A stretch of DNA of 64,000 nucleotides from Parelaphostrongylus tenuis (GCA_019055375.1 JAHQIW010000606.1:310001-374000); one strand, 5' to 3'. Numbered from the stretch's first letter, positions 37,801 to 52,800 are shown. Made by a program: numbers and translations. Notes: generated from the sequence alone by a model not told the origin.

Positions 37801-40800
37801 CTGAATCTCCGAACCTGCATTTATGCCGAAGAACAAGAAAGTGTTAGATATGATAAAGTATTGACAATCAGAGTCGACGTTGACCTTTAACTCAACAATC
37901 TCACCGTCATATGACGATGTTCGACCATCATGTCCGGGTGGTGGTTCGGCATTTTCGCATCCTGCATCATTGCGTTAAACTCAAACTTGGGTGTACCATG
38001 TGTATCAATAAACCAAATCACGAGCGCATGTGGCGCAGTGGCTAGAAGTGCTCTGAGTTACACACACAGTCGATAGTTGGATCTCGCGCTCATAATTCAC
38101 CAAGCCATCCATTTTTCCGGATCGGTAAATTGCTACCGGACTGGTCGCACACTTGTTTTGGAGGATGAACAGCACTGACTTGATACAGCAGGAGGCTATC
38201 GCGAGTCATTGTAAAGGCCAGATATGCATTCAACGCCTCAAACGACGTTAAAAAGTTGAAGACGAATGCATGGGGCATCCCTCAGAGATTCTTCAACATT
38301 GGGAACTTTATCCTTTATCCTTTATTGATAATCAAGTATTGCCTCCGTACGTAAATCATTATACATTAGTTATGAACGACTGGTTTCCACAGATTACTAT
38401 TCAAAAAACATAAGGATCAGCAATGGAATGGTCAAAGTTTCATGAAAGTATTGAAGAAAACTTATGACGCCTTAAGTAGTCATCAAGTCTGACTGACAAT
38501 TTTGGCACGCGAAAAAAAGAAAAGAGCGATTATTCTTTTTCAGATTGATCGACGATGAATGGATAAATGGTTGAAAGGAAAAAGCAACACACTACTAGGT
38601 GTAAGTAAAGCCCGAAGAACGAATCTAAGCACTGTTAAATGAAAAATGCAACATGATATTTCAAAAGAACAATGACTCAAATTGTAAAATCCTCTTCTGT
38701 GCAGAAGAATTTTTACTACACCGATATTTGAAGCACCGTCACGTTTTTTAGCTATCTAATCTAATGTTGAGGCAGATAATACAAATTTTGATAAGTTTGG
38801 AGACAACCACTTTTTCGCATATCAGCAGAAATGTGAATATAAAAAATAGAGTCACAGAAAAGCTAACCCGACAGTAGATGAGAATGGTGTTTCTTGATTT
38901 GAGCTGCCTGTTCAGCCAATTTTTTCGACGACACGTGTGGTGCATTGAGCTACAATATAAATGCTGAGGTTTTACAGATTTCAGTAATCCAATAAATGCA
39001 ACGGAATGACACTATAGAAGAGCAGTGCTCCATCTTCCATCAACGTTAAAATCGATGAGATAATTTACTACTTTTTCAAAAAATGCAGGGTTGTCAACAG
39101 TGAGATTTGTTCGATACAATGTTTTCATAATAGAAGACTGAGGAAAAAGTTCCTTAACACCCGCAAAAAATTCAAATCTCACATTTGTCTCACCTAGTAT
39201 TGGTTACTGAACATTCATGGGAATACTTCAGGAATAATTCTATAAGAAACTCCCATGGCAACGCTAATTTAGTGCATCAAATTTTAATATACTCTTCGGA
39301 TATCAAGTGATGATAATGAACAAAATTGTAAGTTAGAACCCGTCTGACAAAAAGGTTGTGATCTACGTCTGGTGCAATTTCAAAAGGTGCCATGCGTTTC
39401 AGACTTGTTACGACTGGTCGTGCCATCAATGCCAAACTTTACTGCGAGCAGCTGGATCGAGTCTACGATGCATTGAAGGAAAAATACCGAACATTGATTT
39501 GTCAAAAGCGCGCGCTGTTTCATCAAGACAGTGCCAAACCTAACATCGCAAAGAAAAATAAGGAAAAGTTTGAGTAATTGGTGAAAGTCGAATTCTTGCC
39601 GCATCCAGCCTACAGTCCAGATGCTGCGCCGTCCGATTAGGATCCAATTCTGCCGCAGTGGAACAATTCCTGCGCTTACACCGCCTCGAAACATTTGATC
39701 AAGCTCAAAAAGGCATGTCAAAAGTTTTTTGATTCAAAGCCCAAATAATGGCAATTTCGAGCAAATCCAGAAGCTTGCAGATCGTTGGCAGAAAACCGTG
39801 GGTTTGAAAAAAAGTTCAGTGTTGTTTTTGATTGAATTTGTATAAAAACTTTGAATTTTCAGTGAGTGTTAAGGGACTTTTTCTTCGACCTAATACAATA
39901 TTAAAAAAATCGGAAAGTTCGACTTTTTCCCCATGTGTTGAAAGTGCTCGACTGTGTAGACTGCGTGTAAATTTGAGCTTTCCACGCTCTAAAGAAGGCA
40001 AAAGTGCAGAAACGTCAGCGAATATTGAATAGTATAATTTCTATTATTAATGAGCTCTTTCCTAAGCATCAAGAAAACAGTGGAAGATTATTTTATTCCA
40101 AGTTCAAGATATACTATTCAAGTTATGACGTAAAGTGAGACAAGTGAAGAAAACGTGAATAACCTTTTTGCGAATTTCTCGAATTCTCGATCGACCGTCC
40201 ACATCAATCAGAACAACGATAGGTGCATATTGTGCCAGTTGTAACCTTTCCACCTATAAATTAAATTGACTAAATTGAAAATTGACTGCTAAGAGGTGAG
40301 AGAGATGATTACGGAAACAACCTCAAACCGTAAAAGACCAACCGATTCCAAACTGATATCAAGCACGCAGTGTTTGCCGGCAGCTATCACACTATCCAAA
40401 GCGGCAAGTCGAATAACTCCACCAGTGCCTCCACTTCCACCACCGCAGTAATCACTTGGAGATGGTTCGGCAAACTTGCCAGGAAATTGAGACAATAGGT
40501 ACGAACGCGCTACATCAGCCAGTGGTCCGAAGAGGATAACAGGCCTAAAGTGACGTTTGTTGAACATTCTTCGGGACAACTGGATGACTGGCTATGAGTG
40601 AGATTCATGACGTCCTATGCTGTTGCAGGTTCGAAAACCTTCTTTGAAGCCATCAATGAGAGAAGATTGCGATCATGATATACACTTTCAAGAAACTATA
40701 GGATTCCCATTATACGCCGCTCTAATGAAATTCAAATTCATCTAACGTCCAGAAATTTTAGAATAGAACTCAAGATTCAAATTAAACCTAGCCAATCTGA

Positions 40801-43800
40801 TTTGAAGCGTGTGGAAAGATCTTACTTGATCGACTCCAATAGATGGCGGCCTATACATCGTGATGAAACTTTAACTACCGAAAGCAACCATCACTGCCGA
40901 TGATGGACTCACCTATGAAAACTCGGTGTATTCAATGCGACACGTTCATACGCTGGTGGGGGAATACTGGTTGACAATTCCGCTGGATCCGATAGCACAT
41001 TTTTTGGCAGCGATTTCGTTCGACGGGACTCCAGCTTACGTCGAAGCAACGTTCCTCCTCGAACTTTTGTCTCCATCAAACGACGCTGTTCACGAGCTAT
41101 TGACTCGGCTGTCGACTACAATTAGTTTAATGCATTGTCTACTTGATATAAAAAAAAAAACTAAAATGCAGATATCAAGATGTTGAAATTGATTATGTAG
41201 AAAAGCGGTAATTATTACACTACTTAGGACATTAAAAAAAATAAAATTTAGTGTAGATTTACATCAAAGCTAATGATTTGCAAAACATGCAACTTCTAAT
41301 TTCGAGGTGCTCATTAAGAAAGGAAATTACCCAAAAACGAGTCCCTGTAAACAAAATGAAATTCATACCTGATTTGGAATCACGCCTTTGAGTGGCTCAT
41401 TTTTGTTGACATTGGCCGAGTAAATTCTGGAGGCTTGCCATAAACCCACAGTACCACCGAAAAGCGTATCTGTTACGTGAAAGATGTCACCGTCGCTAAC
41501 GGACAATTCGACACCGCTAGACTTTTTTCTTTTGTGAAATGGGACCTGAAATTATTAATTATCACACACAAGCAGCTTTAGCGTTATGAGTCGACGTAGT
41601 TGGAATTTGGATATAATCCCACATCTTCGTTGTTTCGCGCATGAAATACGGGCCTTGACGCAAAGAAGTGGAATAAAGATGTTTCCGTAGGATTCGGGAA
41701 GTACAAATTTAATCTTTTTTAGGATAAAAAAAAGTTATGTGCTGTGGGTAGCAAATGATTTGACTCCTATAGTTATATTATCATAGCTGACATTTATTAA
41801 ACGACGGTAAAAATGATTCATTACGATTTATAGTTGAATCTTATAGCTTAAATTTCAACTATTGATGTTCAATTAGAATTGGACAACAAGTTTGAATTTA
41901 GAAGCAATAATTACAACAGCACAATGGACTTTGCTAGATGCGTGAGAAGTGTCGAGTTGAAACTCAATAAAAGCAGTATTTAGAAAAAATACGACTCCAG
42001 AAAAAAACACCTCTGCGAATTTTCATTTAAATAAAACTAGTCAAGCTTTTGGTCAAGAAAATCTGCGAATGAAACATTCACTGATAGAAAGATCAGATTC
42101 CAACATATCTAAATCACCTTATATAGAAATTATCCCCAAGTTGACTATTTCGAACGTGTTCGAAATCTTGTCTTGCATGCTCCAAGCGCAAAGAAACTTG
42201 GTCGTTCAGCGCCAACAATAGCTGTACGGCCGACTCACGAGTAACTCCACGCATTGGTCGGCCATTCACCTGAACTATCACGAAAACATTTGTACAAACG
42301 TCGTAAGGTGCAGGTCGACTTGAAAATTAAAAAAAAAAATCGAGAAAAGTACATCATTTACTCCTACAAACATCATAACAGCGCAAACAGATCGCAACTG
42401 TTGTCCTTAACTTCAATTTCAACAAATTTTGAGCAAAATGAATTTCTTTGATTCGAAATAATCTTGTGGAAATTTATGTATTAGTAAGAATTATGATAAA
42501 CAATTCTAAAAAGTTGTACATAGGATTTCAATCAGATTCACATAGTCGATTGTTCAATTTAATATTGCTACAGTACTTGTCCTCAAATAGATAAACAAAC
42601 CAGTATTTTTGAATCAACAAGTACGATTATCTCAACAAATCACACCTCGACAATACGATCACCACAGCATACACCGTGTAGAGCAGCTGGTGAATCAGCT
42701 GCAACTGCCGAGACAAAAATGCCAACTTCATTACCGCCGATAACACGAATGCCAACGCTGCCACCAACCTACAATCATTTGATCGTTAAACTTGCTTAAA
42801 GATTATTCAAGAATAATTAATGATGACGTAACAGTTGATAATACGAGAAGATGACACAACAATAAAACATTTGAACAATACTTGGGTATTTATTATACAA
42901 GAAATTTTATTTTACTGCTCCCATGACAGTGTTGCAATGTTATAGTGAGTGATCTGCAAAATTCTAAATCTCAGGTTGAACCCACGTTGCGTTATTACCA
43001 AGGACATTACGCGCTAAGACCGCACACGTTAATGGCTAAGAGTTGCGATACCTTGTATCGCAGTAAGAGTGGCAGGTAGCAGCACGGTGGCCCTCGGTGT
43101 TGTAGTGGTAGCAATCGCTTTCAGTATGGGCAAAACGCTGGTTCAATTGACGCCTGAGGCTCGAAGTTTTGCAACTAACTCAGGATTTTCGAGTAGGAGT
43201 TAATCCATTTTATACGAGCAGCTAATACACGGACAGTGGAGTATACTTGACTTGTAAACTGGTCTAACATAATGTTTTGTCCCCTTATCACAATCTTCTA
43301 CATCTCAACAACGTTGATACAGCCGTTAGAATTCTAATTAACACCTTGACAACGAAATGAGTCGTTTTTAGCTCGTCTCTCCTTCTTATTGTCTCTCGCT
43401 TGTCTCGGAGTAGATATGTGTAGACGCGCGCTTCTGTGCAGGTCTGGTACTTGAATGATGAACTTATTGCATCAGTTCTATTCTTGTTACAAGTACTTGA
43501 TATTATTACAAAATCTACGATTAGCAGCTCCACAACAGCCTAAGGACAAATATATATATATTGGCTGCATAGATTTTATAACAAGTTCTCATAACAGAAT
43601 GCACAAATATTTTTGAGAAAGAACTCACTAAACAAATCATTCTCACCGTATACATTGGGAGGCATTAGCGTTGTTTCTACCACCGACAGCCGTGATAAGG
43701 CCTCATCAATCATATTCTCTCAAATTTCTACGATAATTCAACCATTCACTTACGATTACTTCTAAATTTCATCACAAACTACCTCATTGCCATTATAGCT

Positions 43801-46800
43801 TATCACGAGACCGCGTCGCGTGTTATGCGAGATTTCAACGTTGTCAAGGGGGTAAAAGGCAAGAAAAGAGATACAAGGCAACGATAGAGACATTCATGTA
43901 TGGGGACCACAAGAATATAAATTTTGTAGAACATCATGATCCAAAATGCTTATTCGACCTCGCTCCGGGCTCAATAATACTCCCATCAATCCACGGTCGA
44001 AAAAATCGTACCACACTTCTGTGGACTTAACTAAATTCTTCAATTTCATGCATAAGCGGTCTAGCGTACCCATATTAGGACTTGAGAGAGATTCGGTTTG
44101 ATATGATTCAATGACATTCTTATAGAAGAAGAGAATTATCCTCGAGCAACACCAAACCTACACGGGAAGAGTGTAAAGGTCTTCGTGGATGATTGATGTG
44201 AGGAAACGAAGATGCAAAAAATGCTGGGATCCGCAGAATACATGTGAACACGGGCCACGTAAAATGAAGATTAAAAATCCACTAGCGTTAGTCATTCACG
44301 AGATGCTATGAAAAACGACATCTTAAAATTTGTAATAAATAAACCATAACAAATAGAAGAAAATTCACCTTTCGGAATGTCACTGTTCGAATGCCACTTT
44401 GGTCTGGTTTCGGCTTGTTTCTGCTATAGTACTCGTACTCGCCCGTGCCCAACGGAAACGGCACTGTGTGGGCAGGTGCGCCTCCAGTCTGTACATTGAC
44501 AGAGGACACTGCCCCCAGACTCGACATAGCTGGACTCGAAACACGACGTTCGTCTAGAAGGCTAGCGTCACGCCATCGAGGCGAATTGACATATTCGTGC
44601 GAAGATCTAAAGAATCAAGATAATCATGAAGACAAACGACCCGTCATACTTGTATCACTTGAGAGATCGAGAGGCAGTCAAACGCTATGATGGCCGTACA
44701 AAGCATTGTGGCAATTCAAACTTATTTCTCAGTAACCATTTTTTACCAGGTCCGACATCAAATCCACTGTTCGGATCCCTACTCATCTTGCACTCAATTC
44801 GCTCACTCGCACTTATCCTCCACAAAACTCTTCGAACATTTCGTGCGTTTTTCTTTACTCTGCTTGAGATTTCGCTTACTTCATGAATAGTATATGCTGG
44901 TTGTGTCGAATCTCTTGCAATCTCGAAGACAGAGTCAAGCTAAGGTGTACCCACATAGAATACAAAAGAGTGTTAAGAAAAAATCTAATTCAAAACCTTG
45001 CTTCCTATTAGATTGCATCATCAACCACTCCGTTATTTTCCCTCTTCGTCCAATAATCAAAGATAATACAAGGACCTAATTTCAAGTTTCTATATGTCAC
45101 AGATTTTCGAGGAAGGAAAACCTGACATTATCAAATGCTCTGTAAGCGCTAACATTCTGATTCCAGTTCACGAAACAGGCGTTTAGAACTACACCAACTT
45201 CTGAGACAGTGATTGATGAGGAAGCATCGGACTCGGACTATGTCGTGGCGTCGCTGACAGCGAACCGACCCGTTCATATACTGTATTCTGACTAGACCAT
45301 CTACTCGTACCACGACGAACATCACGTTGAATCACTAAGCAGAGTTTGTCGCGTGACCTGAGAAAAGAGTAGGATTAGAAGTAATCATGTACTATAATTA
45401 TAAAATAAGACCAAAACAATCTAACCTTTCCAACCACTTGCTCACTTCATCAAGTGTTGCCCCCTCTACACTTTGACCATTTATTCGCAGTACTGAATCG
45501 CCCTCTCGTAGTCCTGGGTCCTAAAGCACAGAACTTAGCTATTGAGAACCTAGTTTTATATGAACTCATGAACACTAGAAATCATAGAAGCGTAAAAGAA
45601 ATTTTTAGAAAAGTCACCTTTTCGGCCAGTTTCGGATTACGAATTTCTTTTATATAAAATTTGCAGCCTAATATGATACCAAAATCTGTAATAAATAAAT
45701 CAAGTAAAAGTGGTACGACAAACCAATAAAAATCAAAAGAGACAAAAATTCATGTAAAAAAACTGAAGCCGATTAAGCTATGTCTCATGACATCAAAACA
45801 TTAGATGAGTTTGCAAAAAAAAAAATATTTTAGAGAGCAAAAAAAAAACCATACCATCTTTCTTTCTTGACTTAGTCAACGTAAATTTTAATGTGCGCTG
45901 TTCAAATTCCATAATAGGCATGGCAACACGTCGTTTTACAATCTGCAATTCTGATAGGAATTAAGAAAACCGAATCTCAACTGGTCAACTAATTCAACTA
46001 ACTAAGCGTTTTTCCTGATAGAAGTCTTACCTCCAGTAACAAAGTTAACAAGTTTCCGTCTCATCTGTTTCTAGAGAAAATGGCAAATCATCAAGCTTAT
46101 TAAGGATAACTAATCACAGATGATAACTGTATGTTGAAGATTATCTTATAACATGAAAATCGTTTGTATCAATTTATGAGGTTTACTAATTTCACCTTAC
46201 ATTTCTATTCATGAATAAAATAGTTTCTTGGAAGAATATAAAGAAATAATTATTAAACGTAAATGTGTCGAAACTCATGAGCATAATCGCCATAGAGAAT
46301 TGTAATGACGTTGAAAGTAGTAAACATAACTATGTTATAAAATCGACTTAAAAAACCGTTGACTTATAAACAATCAGTGTGTGGTCACTTCCATGAGTTT
46401 TCTTTCTGATATCTAAATATGGTTGAGTGACATTAATAAACAAATTCTTTTCACCTCGGATGACAACGAGAGTTTAGAAGAAACTCTAGAATTTAAATTT
46501 CAAACATTCAAGTAATCTTTTACAATCACTTCTCAGAAACATTGAGTAGGTTCAATGTTACTGTAATTTTCTACTCATAGTGTAAAGTGGGTAACACATG
46601 GCCAGTGATAAAATGCAAAAACCCCCACAAGTGAGTTCCTACCCGATTTCTGCTACTGATAGTGCAAGAGATTTATAGTGTATTTCAAACTGAACACATA
46701 TATATACATGCATATATATATATATATGTATATATATACATATATATATGCATGTGTATATATATACACACATGTGTACATAATAGGGAAAGGTCCTACA

Positions 46801-49800
46801 TGTTAGCTGATATCGAGGAAGTCTGAGACTGCTAGATTTGGGTGTGTAGATACAACTACAAAATGTAGTTACGAAAGTGAGTATAAACGTACCATATTGA
46901 TGTGCTCGGCGTTCTTAATAATCTCAACAGCGCTGGAATAGTCAATGCACTCAAAAGACACGCCGTTTGCCGATAGGATACGGTCGTTCACTCTAAAAAA
47001 GGAAAGCAATCTCAATGTTGAGAAAATGTCCAATACTGCTCTTCTTTCTCCCAATGTATTGCAACTTCACCATAGGTAATGGCCATTTCTCACTGGCGAG
47101 CTGTGATATACAGGAAGTCCTTGATTTCCCGTAGAGTATTTTCTGAGGAAAAAAACTCGATATTCACATGAGAGAAACCTAATAGATCGTGTAATTATGC
47201 TATAGGAGAGTCAGTCGAGTAATCCCACCGAGAAAAGAGGCATCGCACCAAAAAATGTGACGCTCTGATGATTCTTCAGGTCCGTTTAACGGCTCCAATG
47301 AACGATTAGTACAATTACAGGCTACTGGTGACCACCCAAGTTACTTGACAATTACCGGCACCACAGGTTACACAGGTGATCAATCGCAGTTTACTCATAA
47401 AACTCTCAAATAGTAAGAAAATTAGGTGGGAAGGATGGGTTTTGTGTGAGAAAGTACGCTAAGTCTATCTAGGGAATATGGAAATATACACTGCGTTTAT
47501 GGCCCAGCCTCATGATAGATATTTGATCTGGGTACTCAATTGATAAAACGCTGAAATAAGGTTATTCATAGGAAAAATGCACGACTCTCAAACAAGCAGC
47601 TCAACGAGTACCTTTGATGCGCAAGATGACAAAGATTATTAGCACGTAGTTAAGTGAGAAATTTATGGTTTATTGAGCAAGAATGATCATGACCGGGTCA
47701 CAAAACCGCGCCTACAACAGAACATGTTTTCTTGATTTTCGCCGAAGTGATAGTGCTCTGCAGAACTATCTCGAATATCAAGGAAATACGATACTCAAAA
47801 AGCGTTGAACACGTAAACTGAGCACGGAAGATGACAGATCAAACATCAATCGAATTCACATAAAAACTCGAGGACTAGACAATACCCTCCATGACTCGGA
47901 GCACGTCTATCCGATCCAAGAAATGAAGCAAATGAAAGTGCAGGGGTCTGCACAACATGTGGTAACTGAGCATCTAAGTACTACGGTTTTTGTGTTATCT
48001 CTTCATGTGATATGAACGCTACATTCAGCACTCCATTTGCATTGTAAACATTGTTGCGAACGCTTTGGAAAAACGTTCTCCTTTACATTTTACCTCTTTT
48101 TACACGAAGCTCCTTATTTCACCTCTTGGATAAGTTAATATTATGTTTCATCAGCTCCAACTATTTCTTCGCAGCTATACTCACTATAAAACTGCGTTGA
48201 TTTGATGAAAAGTTGAAATTTTTCACGACGAATATCAATTTCCAAGACTTTCACTAAAAACCAATGTTGGAAAAACTAAAAATAGTTGTTTTGTATCGCT
48301 GTGATCTTTTTATGTTTCCGAATCACAAACTAACTATATACTTCGCTTACAAACGAGGAATATGCTACCATTTGAAAGCTGCACATCAACTTACTGAAGC
48401 AAGCCCCAGGCCGGTCCGTTTGGCACGACGTCCGATACAACCACTGCCGGGTCACCCGAGGTAAAATGTGGGTTGTCCCGACCACCGGACACGGCGATGC
48501 CGAAGCCTAATGTGACTGCCTGAAATACCACAAATTTCGATTGGTGCTAATGCTTACCGGATTTGCATGAAAGTAAAGTGACACAACTACTAAATAAAAA
48601 GGGAACTATCTCTGAAGGGCTGCAACACGTAATCCAAAATTACACCATATCCTTACTGTTTCCAAAATTCGGAGAAAGAAAAAAAAAGAGATACTGATGT
48701 GATGTCTAAAAACTCCACGTAAAGGATACATATAAATGAAACATAGTTTGGAAGAAGTGTAACAACATCGATGCATCAATGCTGTTAATACAATTAGGTT
48801 TTCAAATCCAGCTTTCGCGCTAAATGAGATTAAAGCCATGATGTTTACACCAAACACCGATAACTGGTTCTGGACAGCGACTTCCTCGACCATGCATGGA
48901 TTCGGTCACCAACAGATTTCGTACTAGGATACCGCAACGTAAACGAAGTCGAATGATTACTTCCGTAGTAAACATTGCAGCCTTCGAACCTGCTTCATGG
49001 TCATCATAGATCTACGAAGTAATATAAGAATTCAAAAGCCAAAAATGTTCCAGATGCGGCCTACGTATATTGCTGTTGTCCGGTTTAGAGAATGATATTA
49101 TTTCCACTGGCATACTGTCATATGTCATCGAATCGGCTCCAACGCATGGAATGAGATAGTGGAATAAACTGTCACTGAATTCACGAAATGTTCATGAAGG
49201 AGCTGACCAAAACACACTGGCTGTCAAAAATTAACAATTATCTGCCAAAGTTATCACTAATAGCTCATTCATGATGACTTTTTCCAAATTACCACTATAC
49301 GATAAGGAAAGCGAAATAGATGATCACATCTTTGAAGGCTCAAATTGCAAACACAGAGAACAACAACACAATTTACTAACGGAAAGTCGAACAGGTTCAA
49401 TGATAGTTCGATAAACGTATACGCCCGAGCAGCAGATATCACAACGCATACAACAATTGCTCCGCTCCTATGTCAGGGGTCATCAGTCAATAACTATCAC
49501 TTGTGCATCTAACTCCAGATCTACAAACAGATATAAGTAAGCAAAAGAACTCGGATTGAAGAGGCGAAGCTATGAGTTTGAAACATTATGCCGAATACGG
49601 CTGCAAGGGTCCAAAAATATATAGCTATTTCGAAACAATGTGCCCATTATGACGATTCAATAAAGGTTGCTTATTGAAGAATAACGTAGCTAGGAAGGTG
49701 ATACATTGAAATCAGTGTAAAGTTTGCAGAAAAGTAAGAAAACCAGCTAGAAAGTGAACTGGTTGGGAGAGCTTCAAAATCTTGTTCAAATTTCGATCAC

Positions 49801-52800
49801 AAACGGAATTAGTGTATTAGTGAAGTCCTAGTTACCTGGTATATGGACAAGATTTTAGTAGGATACCAGTTGACAAGTTAGCTGCTTTCTCACTTTTGAA
49901 GCCGCTCTTCCTCACCTACATAACACTCTGTGCGGCTAATTTCCAATAATAACTAGAGGACTTCTGAAAAACAAAAAGACTTCAAAAAAACGAAACTGCC
50001 GTAACTTTAGTCACTGTTATACTGAATGAATCTCGTTAACCAACACGTGTAAACCTAATCACGGAAATGATCAATTTTCGACCAATGCTGTGGTTGATAG
50101 AAAGGAGGTTCAGGAATCGCTACATTTACAACAATTTCAGACGATGCTGTTTCCGCAAGAGAATATTCTCACAAAAAATCCATTGCATCAAGAAGATCCC
50201 TGAGTGACTGCAGCATTAGTTACACATTCTGAGCGATAAAGGATAGCCACACTCACTATGAATGTAAGCAAAAATCAATGAAACTTCTTATTAGAAGAAA
50301 AAAAAAACTGCGAATAATGAGCTGCAACGGAATGAGGTATGACACGTGAAATCGCATTATTTTTTATATTGCATGAGTTTGAATGCACATGGTTTCTAGG
50401 TCTGATTCAAAAAAAAAAACACTATACTGTAAGACGGAGAGGGATGCTTCTATGGTTCTATTTGGTCCTGCATATTTTAGATTGCCGATACCGTAACGCG
50501 AAGAAAAGCGCTAATTCTAATGATGAAGTGTTCACTAAAAACTTTAGATGTGACTGCTTGCCAATTAGGTTGGCTGCTATCTCAAATCCATAAGATTTGT
50601 TATTTCGCGGAGACATGAATTATTATGGAGATGTGGATGAGATGTTAGAGTTGCTTCATACTTTGCACAGGAACAGATCACCATCGTTTCATGCGATGAA
50701 TCACATCAACCACAATTTAAAAGAATACAATCACTGGTCAAAAAAAAAACATCATTTATGAGAGTCCTTTCCAGTAAGGTCACATTAAATTTTGACTGAT
50801 ACGATCCTCTCGGAGAGAATGACATGTAACGGGAAGGTCTAGGGACATGTGTTGAATGACCTTTTCTAAGCTGAAGGACAAGCTTTGAACATTGATAACA
50901 AAGAACGGAAGATCTTTGTGAAAGAAATTATTACCACAAGATCCTACTGAGAACACAAACCAACAAGTAAAGCACCAAGTGTATCATCCTTTTCCCAAAA
51001 AGGTATGTAGGATAAGATTTGCGAATATCGCCCAATTAGAGTGTTGATGTTTTCTATAAATTTTTCATGAATCTCACACGTCTCATCCCAAGAAATCAGG
51101 ATAAAGCTATCAATTTATAATGCAAGTATTCGTAAAGAATTTAACTGTGTGGACCATATATTCTTGTTATACCAATTCATAAGGGAATACAACAAGACGA
51201 TACATTGACGATGAAGCCCGTCATGACCAAATAACCACTTAATTGCGGTGAAAAAATGATATGCTAGCGGACGACTCTCACTGAGTCTTCAATTAGTCAC
51301 GACATTGCCATCTACTTAAAACAATTTCGCATAAGCAGACAAAATGTCTCATGAACCCGTTGAATTAGGGGAGAAACTGAACAACGAATCGCAGAAAACT
51401 AGTTCATGAAGAACGTTGAGAGTAAAAGAAAACAAATTATTCTAGGATTGAGGTAGGCACACTCTGCGTATATGTGGTGCAGTTAATGAATATGGAAATG
51501 GAGTTGAGAGAAGAACACACTAGAGAAAAGAACGAATATCACGTGCCGCTTTATGGCCTCTAAGTAAGGTCACTCCATTGCCCGACTCGCTTATCATGAC
51601 CTATCCGTTTAATTCTATGATACAGGTTTTTCCAGCTATGTGGTACTTTCACGCCACCAAAAATGCGTATATTATAAAGAGCACTTCTACGAGTTATGAA
51701 AGTTAACCCGATGCACTAAACAACCTTTTTATGAGTTCTGAATGCTAACAAATGCAATTACGTCAAGCCTCATTCGATCTTTTAGATTTTTGAGACAAAA
51801 TGGTCTACACTTCAAAAAATAGCAACAGTTGATCAGTTAAATACAAAAGATAGTAGGTGAACAAAAAGAACATTACAACAGATTCTGAGAGAGTGAGAAC
51901 AACCACCACGAAAACCGCTAGCAAGACTTCCATATCTTCAAGCTGCATGGAAACAGAGATACGAATGTGACCAATTATCGAATAAAGTGGATAAAAGAAT
52001 TAGTCAGTAATTTGTCTCAGTCATTTCAGCACAATGAAGCTACAGATGAAGTCTAGGAAAGGCTTCAATATATGATGCAGGGATCACTGTTTACTATCTA
52101 TATCTACGTTGGTACTTTACAGCTGTTTGGCGACGGTCACTATCAGTTCCAGCACGGTCAGTTCCAATATCAAACGGCAGATTTCAACAATGCATAAACT
52201 GCATTTATTTTTACATCATTAGTAATCCACATCCGCCGTCAGTACCTCATCAAATCTTGCATCTATTCCATAACATTCTGGAATTGTCCATTTCCACATG
52301 AAAGAATCCATTCAAAAGCAACATGTAAATAAATTACTAATTAGTTAGGCTCGACTTCTTCACCAATTTTTACGCCTCCTAAATCAGAAACTGTGAAAAA
52401 CTGAGAAGCTGTATATTCATGAAACAAATCGATTAATTCAAACGAGGTAAGTGATTGATAAGCTCGGTTCTTGATCTCTTTAAATCAAACTATCACAAAC
52501 ATTCTGTAACCTACTACTTAGCTCTTGAAACCTTGTTTGAGATTAAGCTACAAAATCTCAACATGTATTCGCTAACGACCAGTTCGATTTCTGCAGTAAA
52601 GGGAAAGAGAAAGCTTTAGCTAGCGAGCGATGAAACGGAACAATCTATCAAATTCTCAATTCGCCTTCTACCACGCAATTCGAACATCTTGCCTGTCGAG
52701 CGCTGTTCTCCCACTCGCACATTATTTATGACCGATGTAGCAACGATTGGTGCAAGTACACTAACGCAAACTAAGACCATATATCCGTGAAAGGCAACCA

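Noticed and set aside
39358..39721. Open frames of 113 (minus) and 61 codons
   Set aside because: Antisense or shifted readings of the mariner at 39133-39890; only the plus frame with HQDSAKP is transposase-derived.
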